A DNA stretch of 64,000 bases from Eremophila alpestris peregrina (GCA_009792885.1 WMCF01000055.1:3692848-3756847), one strand, 5' to 3'; counted from the first letter of the stretch, positions 35,879 to 49,241 are shown. Program-made: numbers and translations. The notes: generated by a model from the sequence alone, not told the origin.

Positions 35879-38800
35879 GCCATGAAGCACTTTTACATAA
35901 AAATTGCTTTCAACAGCTGATTTCTTTTTGGCTGTGAGTTCAGCCAGAGTACAGACCAAGGGACAGTTCCACAGGAACGGCCTGCTCCCCAGTTCACTCA
36001 AAGAAAGGTAAGCAAAGGGAGGCTCCATGCTGAAGTCCCAGCAAAGTGAGCTCACTGTGCAAAGAAGTGTCCAAACAGGACAATTAGCTGCAACCTTCTG
36101 AAATTCCAAACTTGTTCTTATTGTTGTAGCTATTGTATGACATAGCCATACATAAACAAACATAATAAAAATGCCTGACATTTAAAAGCATTTTCCATTC
36201 AGTTTTTGAGAGGCAATACACTATATCCATGCAGACAGAAGTACCAAGATGTCTACACAGAATTTGCCCCATATTCTTCAAACATCATTATTACGTACTC
36301 ATTCACCATCTGTACTGTCCATACTTCTCCATTTCGACTTTGTTTTGCCTTCCCTTAAGGAAGCAAGTCTTAATTTTTATCTGTGTATGTTTATCCCCTT
36401 CAACACGGACTCCTACACTTTCTGATCATGACAGCTGCTGGTGATTTAACATACAAATGGAAGCCAGAAATCAGCAGGCCACAGGGTGTCATTTTTTATG
36501 CAATTTTATCTTTGATTCTGCCCATTCTGAGGGCAATAAAGAGAAGGATGGTACTGATATAATTCAAGGTGATAAGCAGATCATTCTGGCTTGAATGGGC
36601 TTCTTGTGATCTTCTATATTATTTAAGGGTTCAAAGCCTACTGAGTTTTTGATCTTTTAAGAAAGACATTTTCTCCCAATTTAGCTCCTGTGTGTTGAAA
36701 AAGTGCAGGGGGAATACAACAGGGTGTTAAAATACAAGATCAGTCCAGAGAGGTATTCTCACCAGCATCAAGACAGAACAGTGTCTGTTGCTCTCTTCTT
36801 TCTTCTTTGAAAGCCCTAAGGGAACACAAATCCTGGGAATAGGATAAGAGCAGAGAGAGATCTTTACTTCCAATAATATAGTCTGGAAGCAGTGTAGTCT
36901 GTATGGCTGACAACAAATTGACAAACTTCTGCTATAATCAGCCTATCTCAGGAGTGCAGAGTTATTAATTCAGATACCTTTTTATATTAGCTCATTTCTT
37001 CTTCCCTAGGTTGTGAGCTCTGTGCTACAACTTTGAGAGGACAACCACGTACCTCACATTTTAATTCAGTTTGCATTCACTTATTATTTATGTTTACTCA
37101 TGCAACTATAAAATTATTGTTCTACATGGATATTCAGTATTTTGATTAATGTGTCAATTTGCCCTCTTTGCAATGGACCTGTCAGGGCAAGATGTTGACC
37201 TGCAGTAGGCTTAGAATCTACATTTATGGTCCTTGGTTTATTTAGATAATAAATCCTATTTATTTAGGATTTCACCTGCATGCCAACAAGTGCAGGTGTC
37301 ATATGTCTCTCATTATATTACTAGTTCAAGGTACTTGCTCAGGCCAATTTAAGTCTCTCAGAGGGGTGTGAAATTGGGGAAAGAGGGAGAGAGAGACCTG
37401 TCATAGGTCTGCAAGGTTTTCTTTGGTAAGAGCAAGCCAAGCCAAAGAAATAAAATAAAAATTAAAAAATAAAAACTAAAATAAAATACATTAAAAAAAA
37501 TTAAAAATACCTTGAGTAACATTAGTGACAACATATTCACAGGAAACATTCTTGTTTGATTTTTTGGAAACAATTTGTGTTTTGCAATCTAATACAGTAT
37601 TTCACAATGACATAACATCAAGGAAATAAAATTATCAAAACAAAGCTGCATCTCAAAATGAAATATTTTTTTCCCACCCCATTTGGAATCTCCCTTTTAC
37701 AATGGAAGCATATTGTATCTCACTCACTGGAGAGCAAGCAAATGAGCCTGTATTTAATCAGTGATAAGCCATGGGAGGTGGCAAGTGTGCCCAGTTCCTG
37801 AACCAAGAGATGTTTAAATGCTCTTTCAGACTGCAACAGTAGAAAAGGAGATAATCCTCCACCTTGCTGTTTAGAAATTCTTCTAAGCTGGGTGTGGATT
37901 CAGAAATTACGTGAAAGAGCTGAATACAGATTTCTCACATCCTGATAAAATATTCCAGAAGTCGTACCATCTGCCCAGGAAATCTTAGGTATCTAGTCCT
38001 TAACATCTTAACAAACATCTTAACAAAACAGGATCCTATTTTTAGGTGTTTGCAGAAAACATGTATAAGCAGAAAACTACCAGAGAAAGAAATGCTGATA
38101 GAGGCTCTTTTTATGCCATATGATCATAGTATTTGCTCATAATCTTGGCTGCTGAGGACAAATGCTTCTTTAATATGATAGGATCTAAACCCAATTTCCT
38201 TTTCCCAACCCTCCCTAATCATCAAATCCAAAAGGATTTAGGCTCTGAGTGGAAAGATGAAGAGCTCTTCATTTTTCGCTTTGATGCTGTCCCATTTTGA
38301 AAAGAATAATTATATATTCTTTTGACTGAGAGACCAAGGGCACCAAATTGCATATTGCTCTCTAGACTGCTAGTTAGCTCATTAACCTGGATGTGGGGAG
38401 AGCTCAGTATGGAAGTACCCATGTGATTTTACATTATTGTATTGCATAATGACTGTTGTGGTGGTTTTTTCTCTTATTATTTTGATTTAGGAACTAGGTT
38501 CTGTTCCCACCTCTGCAATATGAAGTTTCTCAGTTATGCCTCAGGAAAGTAAGGATGGTGATGTAGGCATCTGTCATAACAGTGGAGTATACTTTGATTA
38601 CTAATAAAGGATATAAAAGCATCCAGAACAGCAGTCAAGAAATCTTTCTTTACAAATCTATCTTTAAACATCTATCACTAAAAATATCAATCTTTAAACT
38701 AATTTTTTTTTAATTTCCATATATTTTCCAGGGCTGACAGTTATATTTGGGACAAGAACATAACATCTTTTGAGTTTGGTTTTTTTTTCCCCCCTGAAGC

Positions 38801-40337
38801 TTTAGATCTATGAATATTAGCAACGTGTTCAGTAAAGTGGTAGATTTAAATCTGTGAATGAAGAATTAAACACCTAAGAAGTTTGCATGGAAATAGTGGT
38901 TTCCAGTTTACTCCAGATAGAAAGGAAACAGGAAAGCAATTTCCCCAGTCCAGCGAATCAGTGTGCAGACTTCAAGTATTTTTTGTTACTGCATTAAATG
39001 TCCTTCCTCCTGAGCAGTGGTAGGTCTGGAAAATATTTATATAAAAAAGAAAAACAGTAAGCTACTTGATTTTGCTACAATATTTTCCTAATTAAGGGGT
39101 ACTTCTTAGATCAGATGTAATAAACAGAACAAAATTTTATTTCTTTATTAATAAAATAAATTAATTCCTTGTGTTAAGGCATCAACAACAGGAATCAAAG
39201 TAGCAAAATTAAACCCAGGAGCCTTAATCACAATTTCTGTATGATAAGGGCTACTTGAACTCCATCTCTAATTATAAAGGAAAATTTAAGTTAGACTGGT
39301 AAGTCTATTACTTAACTCTCCATAATGACAGCAAGTCTTGAAAACTAGCTGACATAAATGGTCAAAAGCACAGTGAAGTATCATCCCTTAAAAAGTAGTA
39401 TTTGAAGCAGAATATATAATAATACATCTGGAAGGAAGTGTGTAAATTCTTACATTTTCAGAATAGGATGAGGAATGTTCCAGAATGTTCTTGCCCCCAA
39501 GGGCAGGTCAGGAAGGAGCCCGGGGTGCCAGGACAGACCCCCTCCCCATCCCCTGGAAACAGGAGTAAGAGAAATATGGTACTTCACATATATACCTCAG
39601 CCATTTTCTTTCAATTTAGCTGTGATTGATCTAATGTAAATGTATACCTGGAGTGCCAAGAAGCAGATTTATTTTTTGTTTTAGGGTTTTGGTTGCTTGT
39701 TTGTTTAATTTTTAATAGATTGTTTCAAGCAGCTCGGTGAGGTTTAATGATATTATTACAAGGTATATTGCATTTTCCCCCTAGATTATATTAATTACCT
39801 ATTTTTAACTTCCAGAACACTGTCTCTCTTCTGTCTTTGGTGACAGCCAGAATATAAATCAAACAGAGTGTCTTTCAGAAACTGAATGGCTGTGAGCTCC
39901 AAGGGCATCATTTACCCTCATCTTCAGGGGGTTGAGCAGGAGAATGTTTGCTTGCATTCTTTCTTTTTTTTTTTTTTTCAATATAGCATAAGCCACAACA
40001 AATATATTGCTCTCATGGTGAAATCCTTCTCCTTTCGTGATATTTATGTTCCCGAACAAAACACTATTCAAGTATCAATTAATGTTGTCTGTGAGACTAG
40101 GAAGAGCAGAGAATGTTCTCTCTCTCTTCTTCTCTTTTTCACATAGGAACAGTGCCACACCACTGCTTTTCCATCTGCATCCCATAAAGTTTCAGCCCTA
40201 GATTATTCTGATAGCTGGTTAGAAAAGCTGTAGTGATGGGTATGGAATTTTGGAATGGAACATTAGGCAATTTTGACATCAGGCTTCATCTAGATCGTTT
40301 TTCCAGATTATTCTCAACAAATGGGATTACCCTCCCT

Positions 40338-40476
40338 CCACTGAGGTGAGCATGCAAACCATTCAGAGGACTTTTACACTCCAAGTATGTTAGACCATAG
40401 ATGTGTATAAGAGACACCACTGAGGTGAGCATGCAAACCATTCAGAGGACTTTTACACTCCAAGTATGTTAGACCA
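40338..40476. repeat. 60-bp perfect duplication with adapter-like spacer
   Basis: The 60 bases at 40338-40397 (CCACTGAGGTGAGC...GTTAGACCA) are repeated without a mismatch at 40417-40476. The 19-base spacer is one T plus the 18-base string described in the next entry. A perfect duplication in old neutral DNA with this spacer is much more likely a library or assembly artefact than biology. Confidence 0.92.
40399..40416 (+). other. Tn5 mosaic-end (transposase adapter) sequence
   Basis: AGATGTGTATAAGAGACA equals the first 18 of the 19 bases of the Tn5 mosaic end used in tagmentation libraries (the final G is absent). It is oriented so that its inner end abuts the second copy of the duplicated 60-mer, exactly where a tagmented insert would begin. 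It is best read as residual adapter in the assembly. Confidence 0.85.
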
Positions 40477-42522
40477 GCAAAGATGATGGAAAACATCTTG
40501 CAGCCAAGTTCAAAAGGAGATAATGTTCTTGGGATCTGTTTGTTACTTTCCAGAGCAAAACTTTTTGAATAATCCGTGAGATTGAGGTTGATATTTTCTT
40601 TGCTTGTTTTGCTCACATTTTCAACCAACAGCTAGGTCAGTGTAAGAATACTGTTCCAATGAATTTCTTGCTGTCTGAACTTCTGTATAATAAAAACTTT
40701 ATTTCCCTGTCTTTTCAGGACTGCATTTCTGTCTTTATCTTAATAGAAAAATGAAACATTTATATTACTTAACATCTTGTGTTTTTTTGCTTTGAGATAA
40801 AATTATCAGAAATGTCTTTTTTACACTGACATACAGCCATGTCCAAACTTTCAAATTTCCAAACTGGATTGTGCAGCTTTTTTAAGAGCAAAGCCGGGGA
40901 AGTTTTCCTTTTTCTGATGTCAAGTAATTTTATCACAGGCTGCTCTTGCTCAAAAATGCATAAAAAAAGAAATGAAAACTTCCTTTTGCTCTCCTTCAGA
41001 TCACTGCAGCTTGGGCCACTGCCTTTAATGGAATTAGGCTCTGATGCATATAAAATACAGCTCAGTTTTGGAACCTGAATGTTTGGATCCAAGACTTCTA
41101 AAACTTAAGGTTGGTTTGGTTACATTCCCTTTATCATGTAGTGGTAAGGCTTTGTCATACAATACATTGCTCTCCAGGGTTAGTGCAAATCAAAGGTGAA
41201 TTAGCCAAAATATGCTTCTAAATTGAGCATCAGATGAACTTTAATCTTTGAAGTGCATGCATTTGGAAGCATTCTCTTTTCTTCAATGTTTGACTTAACT
41301 GTTTTTTCCATATTGTATGATACAGATGAGTATTTTGGTATATATTCACCTATTTGTCTAAGTGTCTCTTCTGCAGGGATGGTAAACATTATCTGAATCC
41401 TGTTTGCAATTTTTGGTATCTTCTGCTTGCCTAATCTGGTTACCATCCAGAGGACACTTTAATCAGTGCTGACATAGTGAACAAGAAAGCTTTAGCACAG
41501 CATCTTTCATCTTGACTCAGCAAGATTTCCAGCAGTTGCATTTACACAGTTTTTTGACAGGATGCTTCCTAAGTGAAGCATTTGCCTTCTGGAGAGCTAC
41601 ACCCACAGAGATTTCATTTTTCTTGATGTCTGTCAATATCATTAACTTTATTAACAAATTCAAATTCAAAAACAATTTCAGTTCAAGAAATCTGTCCAAG
41701 TTAGTTCTTGCTTATTTCTTACATATGAGGATATCTACAAAAACACAGATGCTCAACAATGGATTGTAATGGCTGTGTAGATTTGTTTATATATATATGT
41801 ATCCATTTCTTAGAGACAAAATAAAATGAAGGAGCTCTTTGAGAAGAATTTGATCTCAGTGCAAAGGATTTGACTCACAGTTTCAGAACTTGTCATAGCA
41901 CAATATTTTAATAAATCCTACTGGCTGTCTTTTACATAACTGCAAATAGAATAGAATAAACAACTTTCTACCCTTTATAGACATCTGATGCCAAGTTTTT
42001 GCAATCAAATTGCAGTAACTAAATGTGTATCAAAAATGCTTATTTTGGCCCCTACACCTCTGTATAGGTTTTAATTCACAAGTCCAAATGCCATAAAACT
42101 TGAGACTAGAACATGGAAGAGTGACTGGATATGATCGGCTTTCTCCAGGTAAGACATACAAGTATTTAATACCCTTGCAAAATTGCAATTGCTATTTCTC
42201 AGCCTAGGAAGACTATCTATTTTTCCACCCTTTACCCTGAGGAATGACATTACTTTAAAAAAAGAATGAAAAAAACCCTTTCTATGAGCAGGTAATATTT
42301 TGGAAGTAAAAAAAAAAAAAAAAGAGTTGTGTGCTTGATTGTGGGTATAACACATGAAGAAGGCGCTGAATTTAATTCTTGAATGAAAAACTCCAATCTA
42401 CACTAAGGAACAAGTCTAGTTTTGTAGCATCCTAACATGTGTTTCTACCCTTTTGTTTACATTTACTGATAGGAGCTGTAAGAAAAATTCCCGTCACAAC
42501 TTCCCAGAATTTGAACTATAGT

Positions 42523-42550
42523 TACACACACACACACACATACACACACA
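42523..42550. repeat. (CA)n microsatellite
   Basis: About 13 CA dinucleotides with one T interruption near 42541. Confidence 0.85.
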
Positions 42551-45323
42551 TGTATCACCCCCACAACTATATGGAGGCTATAATGCAGGAATCTCTACAA
42601 ATTGTATTTATCTGTGTATTTTCATTTCACCTAATTTTGCAACAACACTAATGAAAAATTACTACACCTTTTTCTAGTTATTTAAGAATATGTTCATGGA
42701 AATACCATCCCTTAATAGGCATGTTAGCAAAAACTTGCTTCAAAAAATTGGAGCTTTATTTCAAGTAGTGAAATTTCTCAGTATTTCTACGTTTTGGAAG
42801 AATCCATCTGGAAGAAACTAAAGCCTGATTTTGAAGAATTTTATTAGGCAAGCTGTTTAGAAATCTATTGCTACATATCTAAATCAGGAATTGAAAAAAA
42901 AAAAAAGGTCACAGACCTGATTCCATATTGTTATCTTTTATAAGACCTTGTCTTGAACTCTAATTTACTCCAAAGATAGTTATTCTCACAGGCAGCTTGT
43001 TCTATTATGCTCATAAATTGTAAATTTAAACATTAAATATTGCTTCAAAGATATATCATACATAGGACACAACATTCTTATCCCTACAGCTGTGCACAGA
43101 TTAACTGCTCCAAAGCTTAGCATGCCCCTCCAGGATCATTACAGCACAACAGGACTGAGAGCCTTCTCTGTGCTTTTTCTCTGAGGCAAGCCCACTTACC
43201 CCTTTACAGTTGTTTTTTGAGCTGTCCTTGAAAACCTACAACGAAGGGGATTCCAAAACCTTCCTCATCTCAGTTTTATGGGTATCAATCTTTCCCCTTA
43301 ATACCCCATCTAAATGTTTCCTCATTACTTTCAGCTCACTGTTGGGTCCAATACACAAATGAGAGTCCTTCAATATTTGCATTACATGTGCTTTGCAGAG
43401 GAAGAGGCACACACACAGGCTGATGTTTGAAGGCATTTACAGACCTGTCCCTGCAGACAGGCACCCAGCAGCATGATGGAACACATGGGAGATGCTGAAC
43501 AAGGCAATTTCAGTGGGAGGTGGCCAGATGCCCACTAAAACAGAGACAGAACAGATTGAGCCTCTGCACTGCCCAATTTGCCCTTCTCTTGGGACAGCAG
43601 CTATGTACTGAGTTTTAGTGTGTCCCAAGGCTTGTGCCAGCAAATGTTAGTGCACCAAAACTCAGGGTGAGCAAGGGAAATCAGCAAAAGCTACAGCTCT
43701 AGCTCGAGGGCTCAGGCTGTAGTACTCTGATTCTTCCTTTTCCTTGACAGTCCTTCATCCTACCATGACTGCCTCTGGGACTCTCCCAGTGAACTCTGAA
43801 GGATTTCTGTGTATATATGGACCAATGCCAAGGGTATTTAACATTTAATAAAAGAAGATTAATAAATCTGTAGGTATATCACACTTGATGCTAAGAGTTC
43901 AGTTTTAGAAATGAATGACAGAACATGATATGGTTAATAATTAAAAAAAAAGGCATGTAAAATGTGAAGAGAGTTTCATTAAATAGAAACACTTTGGTTG
44001 TTCATTAAATAGAGAGTAAAACCATTTCCTTTTCCTCACCAAGATTGAAAACAACCATAAATTATAATATATGTCTGTATTAAAAAGTTACTTAGAAACA
44101 AGTCTAAGAATAGCAAGGACTTTCTTGCTTTAAAAGCAGAAACAAGAATCTCATGATCTCCTTTCAATTAAATATTTGTCACAAATTCCATTGCTTTTCT
44201 TCATAAAATAAATTAAGCCTGTAGGCAACTGAAAGGTCTGCTACCTACAGCAGGAGGAACATTTCATTGTTGTATTTTGTTGTATTTGCTCAAATCAATA
44301 GCTAATGAAGTTGTTTAGGGGATTTTTGGATTGGGTTTTGTATAACACACATTTTTAAAACAATCTCATGAAACAATTTTTCACTATACAAATGTGCTAG
44401 ATGCACATATTAAAGTGTCTAATGAGCATAGGTTTTTTTTGTTTGGAATATTAAATTAACAATTTAGGGGTCTGGTCCACTAGGTGTATAAAAAATTTGT
44501 GGAATTTGATCAGGAATGTTGGATTCCCTTTATATATTTGGATCCACAACAGGATGGTTTTCATACAGGTGATTCATATACTCCTATCTAATAGAAACTG
44601 CCGTTACAAAGAACAAAAAAACCCAGAACCAACAAAAATAAGAAACCCAAATTCTATTATGACATAGCAGTGACCTCTCACACATTCATCCCATGGCAGC
44701 ATTGGTGTGGACAACAGAATTCCTATAAAATGGCATGATCCAAATCCCACTTCAATCAATGAAACACTTTCCCTTGTTTTATTTAATATTGAATCATCAG
44801 TAGGAATTGGTTCAAATTTGGCTAGGCACTAGCTGACAACAAGGTGTGCCCTCATTTGCTTTCATTATTTGACATATTAAGGTATAACGGGGGAAAAAAT
44901 CACAGCACAAAAAAAAAAAAAAAGAAAAAATTTTACTAGATTTTTACATTTAGTAAATGGACATGAAAGTAGTTTTAAACGTTTACCTTTGAAATTTTAC
45001 TTTTTTCAATATTTCATAGAAAAGAAACTCTCTAAGATACTGTTTCAGACCACAGAATTATTACAGAACATAAAGATTATATGCAAGGGCTTAATCCTTT
45101 TCCCATCAAAGATGGTGGCCAACATTATTTTAACTCAAATGGGACAGGGGTCAGCTGAGAATGTGCCATGTTCCTAATTGGAAATCTCCTTTGTCACAAA
45201 AGAGTCTGGCATATACTTTGCCTTTGTAGTTTGAATTCTATCAACAACTATTCCTAGCCACAAGAGAAATATTTTTAGGCAATATATTTGTATAGTTTCA
45301 CAAAACTATGTTAAAGAGAGAGA

Positions 45324-45370
45324 TGTGTGGGTGTTTGTGTGTGTGTATGTATTTATGTATGTATGTATAC
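45324..45370. repeat. Compound GT / GTAT microsatellite
   Basis: TGTG repeats grade into GTAT repeats. It is on the 3' side of PCDH9. Confidence 0.75.
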
Positions 45371-45896
45371 ATATTTATGAGCTTGGGATGATCTTCTTAA
45401 AATACTTCACTTACATTATATCTTACATTGCAAAATGTACAGACACTCAGTGTTCTCTTTAACAACATATACAGGTGAATTTATAGAGCCTTATAAAAGA
45501 TTTCGTGATTCCAAATTAAAAACCATAGAAACATAATCAAAATAATGGAGAGTGATTTATACCTCTGATAGTACATAGCGCTCATTCGGGTAATATTGAC
45601 AGCTGCATCTTTGGCATTGAAAATTCCTTCCAACTTTCCAGACAAAATGTTGTTGCATACAGCTTTTTTTTTTCTTTTAAACAAGAAAAACAGGATTGAC
45701 CAAAATACGAATTTTTGGGGAAGTACTACTAAAAGTTTATTTTGTTTTTTGTTTTTAGCAAGGATAGCTTAGGAACCCTGAATTATCTTCTCACTTTAGT
45801 GTATGGTGTAGACTGTATGAATCCATTTAAAAATCAACTAAGTTGTACCACATTTTTCGGAAAATTATATATAATATAATATATATATATTTTATA

Positions 45897-46487
45897 TTTA
45901 TTTAGAAGCTTTGAAATAGTACAATAAACACTTTGCAACACGGTGTATAAACTACAGAAATGTCTTTGATAATTTTGTGGGTCTTCAGATTAACAACATT
46001 TTTGTGACCCACAGGTGAAAAGAACATGATCACAATCTCTCTTGTAAAGTTGGAATAGTTTGGGGAACACTTGATCACACAAAAATAATATAAAACAGTC
46101 AAGTTTAAAACAGTGATATTGCATTTATAATGCACATCTCTTTTATCTGTACGATTGGCTTTTTGTGGTGAATATAAACATCTAAAGGGCTCAGTGACAT
46201 TTTGGAGAGAGAAAGATATATAGTGCTGTAAACAGGCACACACTGATCAGAGAGGCAAGATCAGTTGCCTCTGAAGTTTCTACAGTTCTACACATTTCAA
46301 CTCATTTCTCAGGCCTGCTGAGAGCAATTAGGTCCTATTGTTGGCCAGGATGTCTCCAACAGCACACAAATCCTTCAGTTACACAGAACTGGATGGCCAA
46401 GATAATGAAGTTGAAAGCTGATGCTTTTTGTTGGTCGACTTTCTTTTGTGCAAATCATGCTGCTTCAGGTAAGTCCTGTAGAAGTGA
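45897..46487 (-). other. PCDH9: PCDH9 3' UTR, proximal part (distal end uncertain)
   Basis: This is the sequence immediately downstream of the PCDH9 stop on the minus strand. The first minus-strand AATAAA I found is at 45897-45902, about 590 nt after the stop, followed by a very AT-rich (TA)n tract. Another AATAAA lies at 45736-45741. The true cleavage site may be much further left, because neuronal protocadherin mRNAs often have long 3' UTRs. The ORF on this strand at 45902-46243 lies inside the UTR and is not considered coding. Confidence 0.6.
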
Positions 46488-46507
46488 CTAGCATATCCTT
46501 TTCCGTG
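46488..46507 (-). CDS. PCDH9: PCDH9 terminal coding exon, 20 coding bases plus 3' UTR
   Basis: The last PCDH9 exon contributes only the end of the protein. On the minus strand a pyrimidine-rich acceptor ending TTTCCTGCAG is followed by CACGGAAAAGGATATGCTAG. Joined to the single A left by the exon at 62974, this reads Thr-Arg-Lys-Arg-Ile-Cys-stop. That gives a tail of PPYLTRKRIC, the C-terminus I expect for the long PCDH9 isoform. The stop codon is at 46488-46490. No ORF finder could report this exon because it is so short. It was recognised by splice phase, acceptor quality and the expected C-terminus together. Confidence 0.9.
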
Positions 46508-48563
46508 CTGCAGGAAAGAAAGAAAGACACTTCTGAGAGGAACAAAAATAAAAGAATCAGTCTCCAACAGCTCTTAGGTTTAGGATTTCTTAGGGTGTAG
46601 AGAAACAACTAAAACTTGTCACAAACATGTGGAAATTCCCATTATAGCAGTTTTCTGTTGATTCACTTTTCAGAGAAAGCCTCTTTTTGAGGCTTCATAG
46701 CCTGAACACCAAATTTCATAGGCTGTTTTATTATTCTGTCTAACTTGTTATGGTAAATATTCCAATGTGCTTGTTACAGAATCTTTATAGGGGTAAGGCA
46801 AATACTCAGACTTACATGTGAAATATTACAGGAATTTCATAGGCTAATTTTCCCTAGTTCGACTTGTTTTTTGAAGCAAGATCTAGATTTCCCCCTAGAA
46901 TTCAGAAGCTGGTTTTCCTTCTATTTCTGAGTGAACCATTATCCTCATCACTAAATGACCCTTCAGTCTGACTTGACAGAAAAAAATGGTGCATTAGTGC
47001 TACAATTCAAATTTCAGCATTTACTGTCAGGCTGAAAATTAACTCATGTTACACGGATGAAGAAGGTCAATGCATTAGCAAAGCCATATCCCAATCCACC
47101 AGCTGCAGTAGCTATATTACCTCAAGACACTCGCTACTTTAAGTGTAATTGGGAGCAAAAGTAACAAATTATTTGTACTAGCATTCAGGAAGACCCCAGG
47201 TCAAATTCTGATCCCAGTCACAGGTTAAAACAATGAACCAACTCACTTGCTCAAGTATTATAATTAGCATCAGCACCATTATTATCTGATAAAGCTTGTA
47301 GTGATAAAATCAGGTGTTACCTTAGCTCCAAATCAACTAAATCCCTACCTGAAATTCAGTCTGCTTCTCTGCATGCAGTTTTACAAGTGAAACAAAAAAG
47401 GAACCTTAACTTTTGAATTAATCTTTGAATCAGGTACAGGTTGATGCTTGTGTGATGACACATAAACACATCCAGTCTCCGTTCCATTTAACATAAATAT
47501 ATATTAACCTTACTTATTTCCTAAGTATCACTAGTAAAGGTTTGAAATCTGGGTACTGTATCACAGGGAAGTTAAATTACTTACAGGAATATGTCACTGT
47601 GGGTGTTGCATGTTTGTCTAATCTACCCTGCCTATGCTACAGGATGCACACAGAAACATGAAAAACATTTCTGTATAATCTACCTGTTCAACATACAGAA
47701 AATTGCCAGATGTGTTGTTAAAATTAAAACATCTAACAGATGAGGTTTTCAATGTTTCAGTTCTGTAGCAAATTAGCAGCAGAATTAGAATTTTTAAAAG
47801 CTTCTGCAAGATGTTTTTTAAACACTGTTTTTAAGAATAATGACATCAGAACCTTCATGATGTTTTGATGCAGTATGTGATCAGATTAATCCAGTATCTA
47901 GGCATCTTTTAAAGTATCTCTTTTAATATTACAAAAACAATCATTCCAATAATAGCAGTAAAAATAACATGACTTGTATTGGATCTTTAAAACTTTTCTT
48001 TCCCCAAGTTCAGCATAACTTCAGTTATCCTGTAAATATTTAGGCATAGTTGTCTAGATTGGTGTTTGCCACTGAGGAACTCGTGCTGCACTACAGACAC
48101 AGTAGGACTTTGCTGGGAGAAGGATAAACAGAGATGCATCTGGGGCAATCACTGCTTTTATGCAGCACCACTGCCCCACTCCTGTCTGACACCGTGCCTT
48201 GGTGGTGCTGATGTGGCACTGTCTTTCACATAAGGTAGAGATTGAGTTACTGGCTGCGTCTGGCCTTTTGCCATGTAAATGGATGTATTTTGAAATACTA
48301 ATCTCCAGTTAACATGCTTATTTACCAAACAATCAAGCCCTTTTATAGTGATGACTTTTATGCTTTATATTGCAGAACTACTGCAACTCTCCCCACCTAC
48401 AAAAACTGTTGTACCAAATCTTAAAATATCCTCTGCCAAAACATAAAAAGCATTGGATTTTCAAGGCAACTTTTGTGCTCTGTGTTTGTTTGGCTTTTTT
48501 TCTGGCTCTGCACAGAAATTTATGTGCAAGCAAATCTCTCCATGTCTATACCAATTTCCGTCT

Positions 48564-48605
48564 TTTTACAGATGGGGAATATAAATCAGAGAGGTTAAAT
48601 GGAGA
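48564..48605 (-). mobile_element. MIR-like SINE fragment, minus orientation
   Basis: TTTTTACAGATGGGGAATAT then AATCAGAGAGGTTAAATG resembles the reverse complement of the MIR core (the TTAACCTCTCTG...CATCTGTAAAA segment). It is short and diverged. It faces a second, better preserved MIR piece 110 bp to its right. Confidence 0.5.
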
Positions 48606-48712
48606 GGAGGATGGACTCAAAAAAGAGAACAATGAAAGTTCTGACTTCTGTTTCCAGTTCTGTGTGCGTGCATGCGTGTGTGTTCGTAAATCAACTTTTA
48701 AATACAAACACT

Positions 48713-48862
48713 AAGCCTCTCTGTATCACAATTTCTCCATCTGTAAAATGGGAATAATATTGCTTACCTATCTCCTAGAGGTGCAGGAAGGTTTAAATCA
48801 CTATTCTTTATAATCCACTTTGAGATCCAGAGATGGCAAGTGCTATAGAAATGGAAGTATCA
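48713..48862 (+). mobile_element. Ancient amniote MIR-type SINE
   Basis: GCCTCTCTGTATCACAATTT, CTCCATCTGTAAAATGGGAA, TAATATTGCTTACCTATCTC and the tail ACTTTGAGATCCAGAGATGG then CAAGTGCTATAGAAATG follow the order of the MIR/CORE-SINE family with the amniote-type tail. Such copies predate the split of birds from other reptiles, which makes retention in this intron notable. Confidence 0.75.
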
Positions 48863-49241
48863 CAGTCAGTGTAAGAGCTGGAACAAGAACACCATAATTT
48901 CTGGTGCCTAATATCTCCTCTGAGATCACAGCTCTCTTTCATCCTTATTTTATCACCTGTTCTGAACTCTCAAATTAGTACACAGGGAAGTCTGTGTGAG
49001 TATAGGTAGTCAGAAAAAGGCTTTAATAACAAGCAGTTTCATCATTCGGATAATATAATGATACTAATTGTACACATATTCTAATATTAATTGAGGTGAA
49101 TAAGATGACTGAAGATTCACAAGCATTACAATTAAAATTATCAGGGTACAGGATTTGTGCTGTATTGATCCTTCCCAGAACAACAAAGATTTTGAGTGTT
49201 ACAGGAAGAATACTTAATGCATAAAATTTATATGGAATAAT

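Larger units (their letters stand above)
35879..45896. other. Intergenic region downstream of PCDH9
   Basis: It is AT-rich and repeat-poor. I recognise microsatellites at 42523-42550 and 45324-45370, A/T homopolymers, and the adapter-associated duplication at 40338-40476. ORFs up to about 107 codons have no recognisable domain. The rightmost part may belong to a longer PCDH9 3' UTR. Confidence 0.5.

Noticed and set aside
35705..36181. 158-codon minus-strand ORF
   Set aside because: Its C-terminal third is antisense to an ERVL-like LTR and the rest is unique sequence without domains or splice context.
45902..46243. 113-codon minus-strand ORF downstream of PCDH9
   Set aside because: It lies in the PCDH9 3' UTR after the natural stop at 46488-46490.
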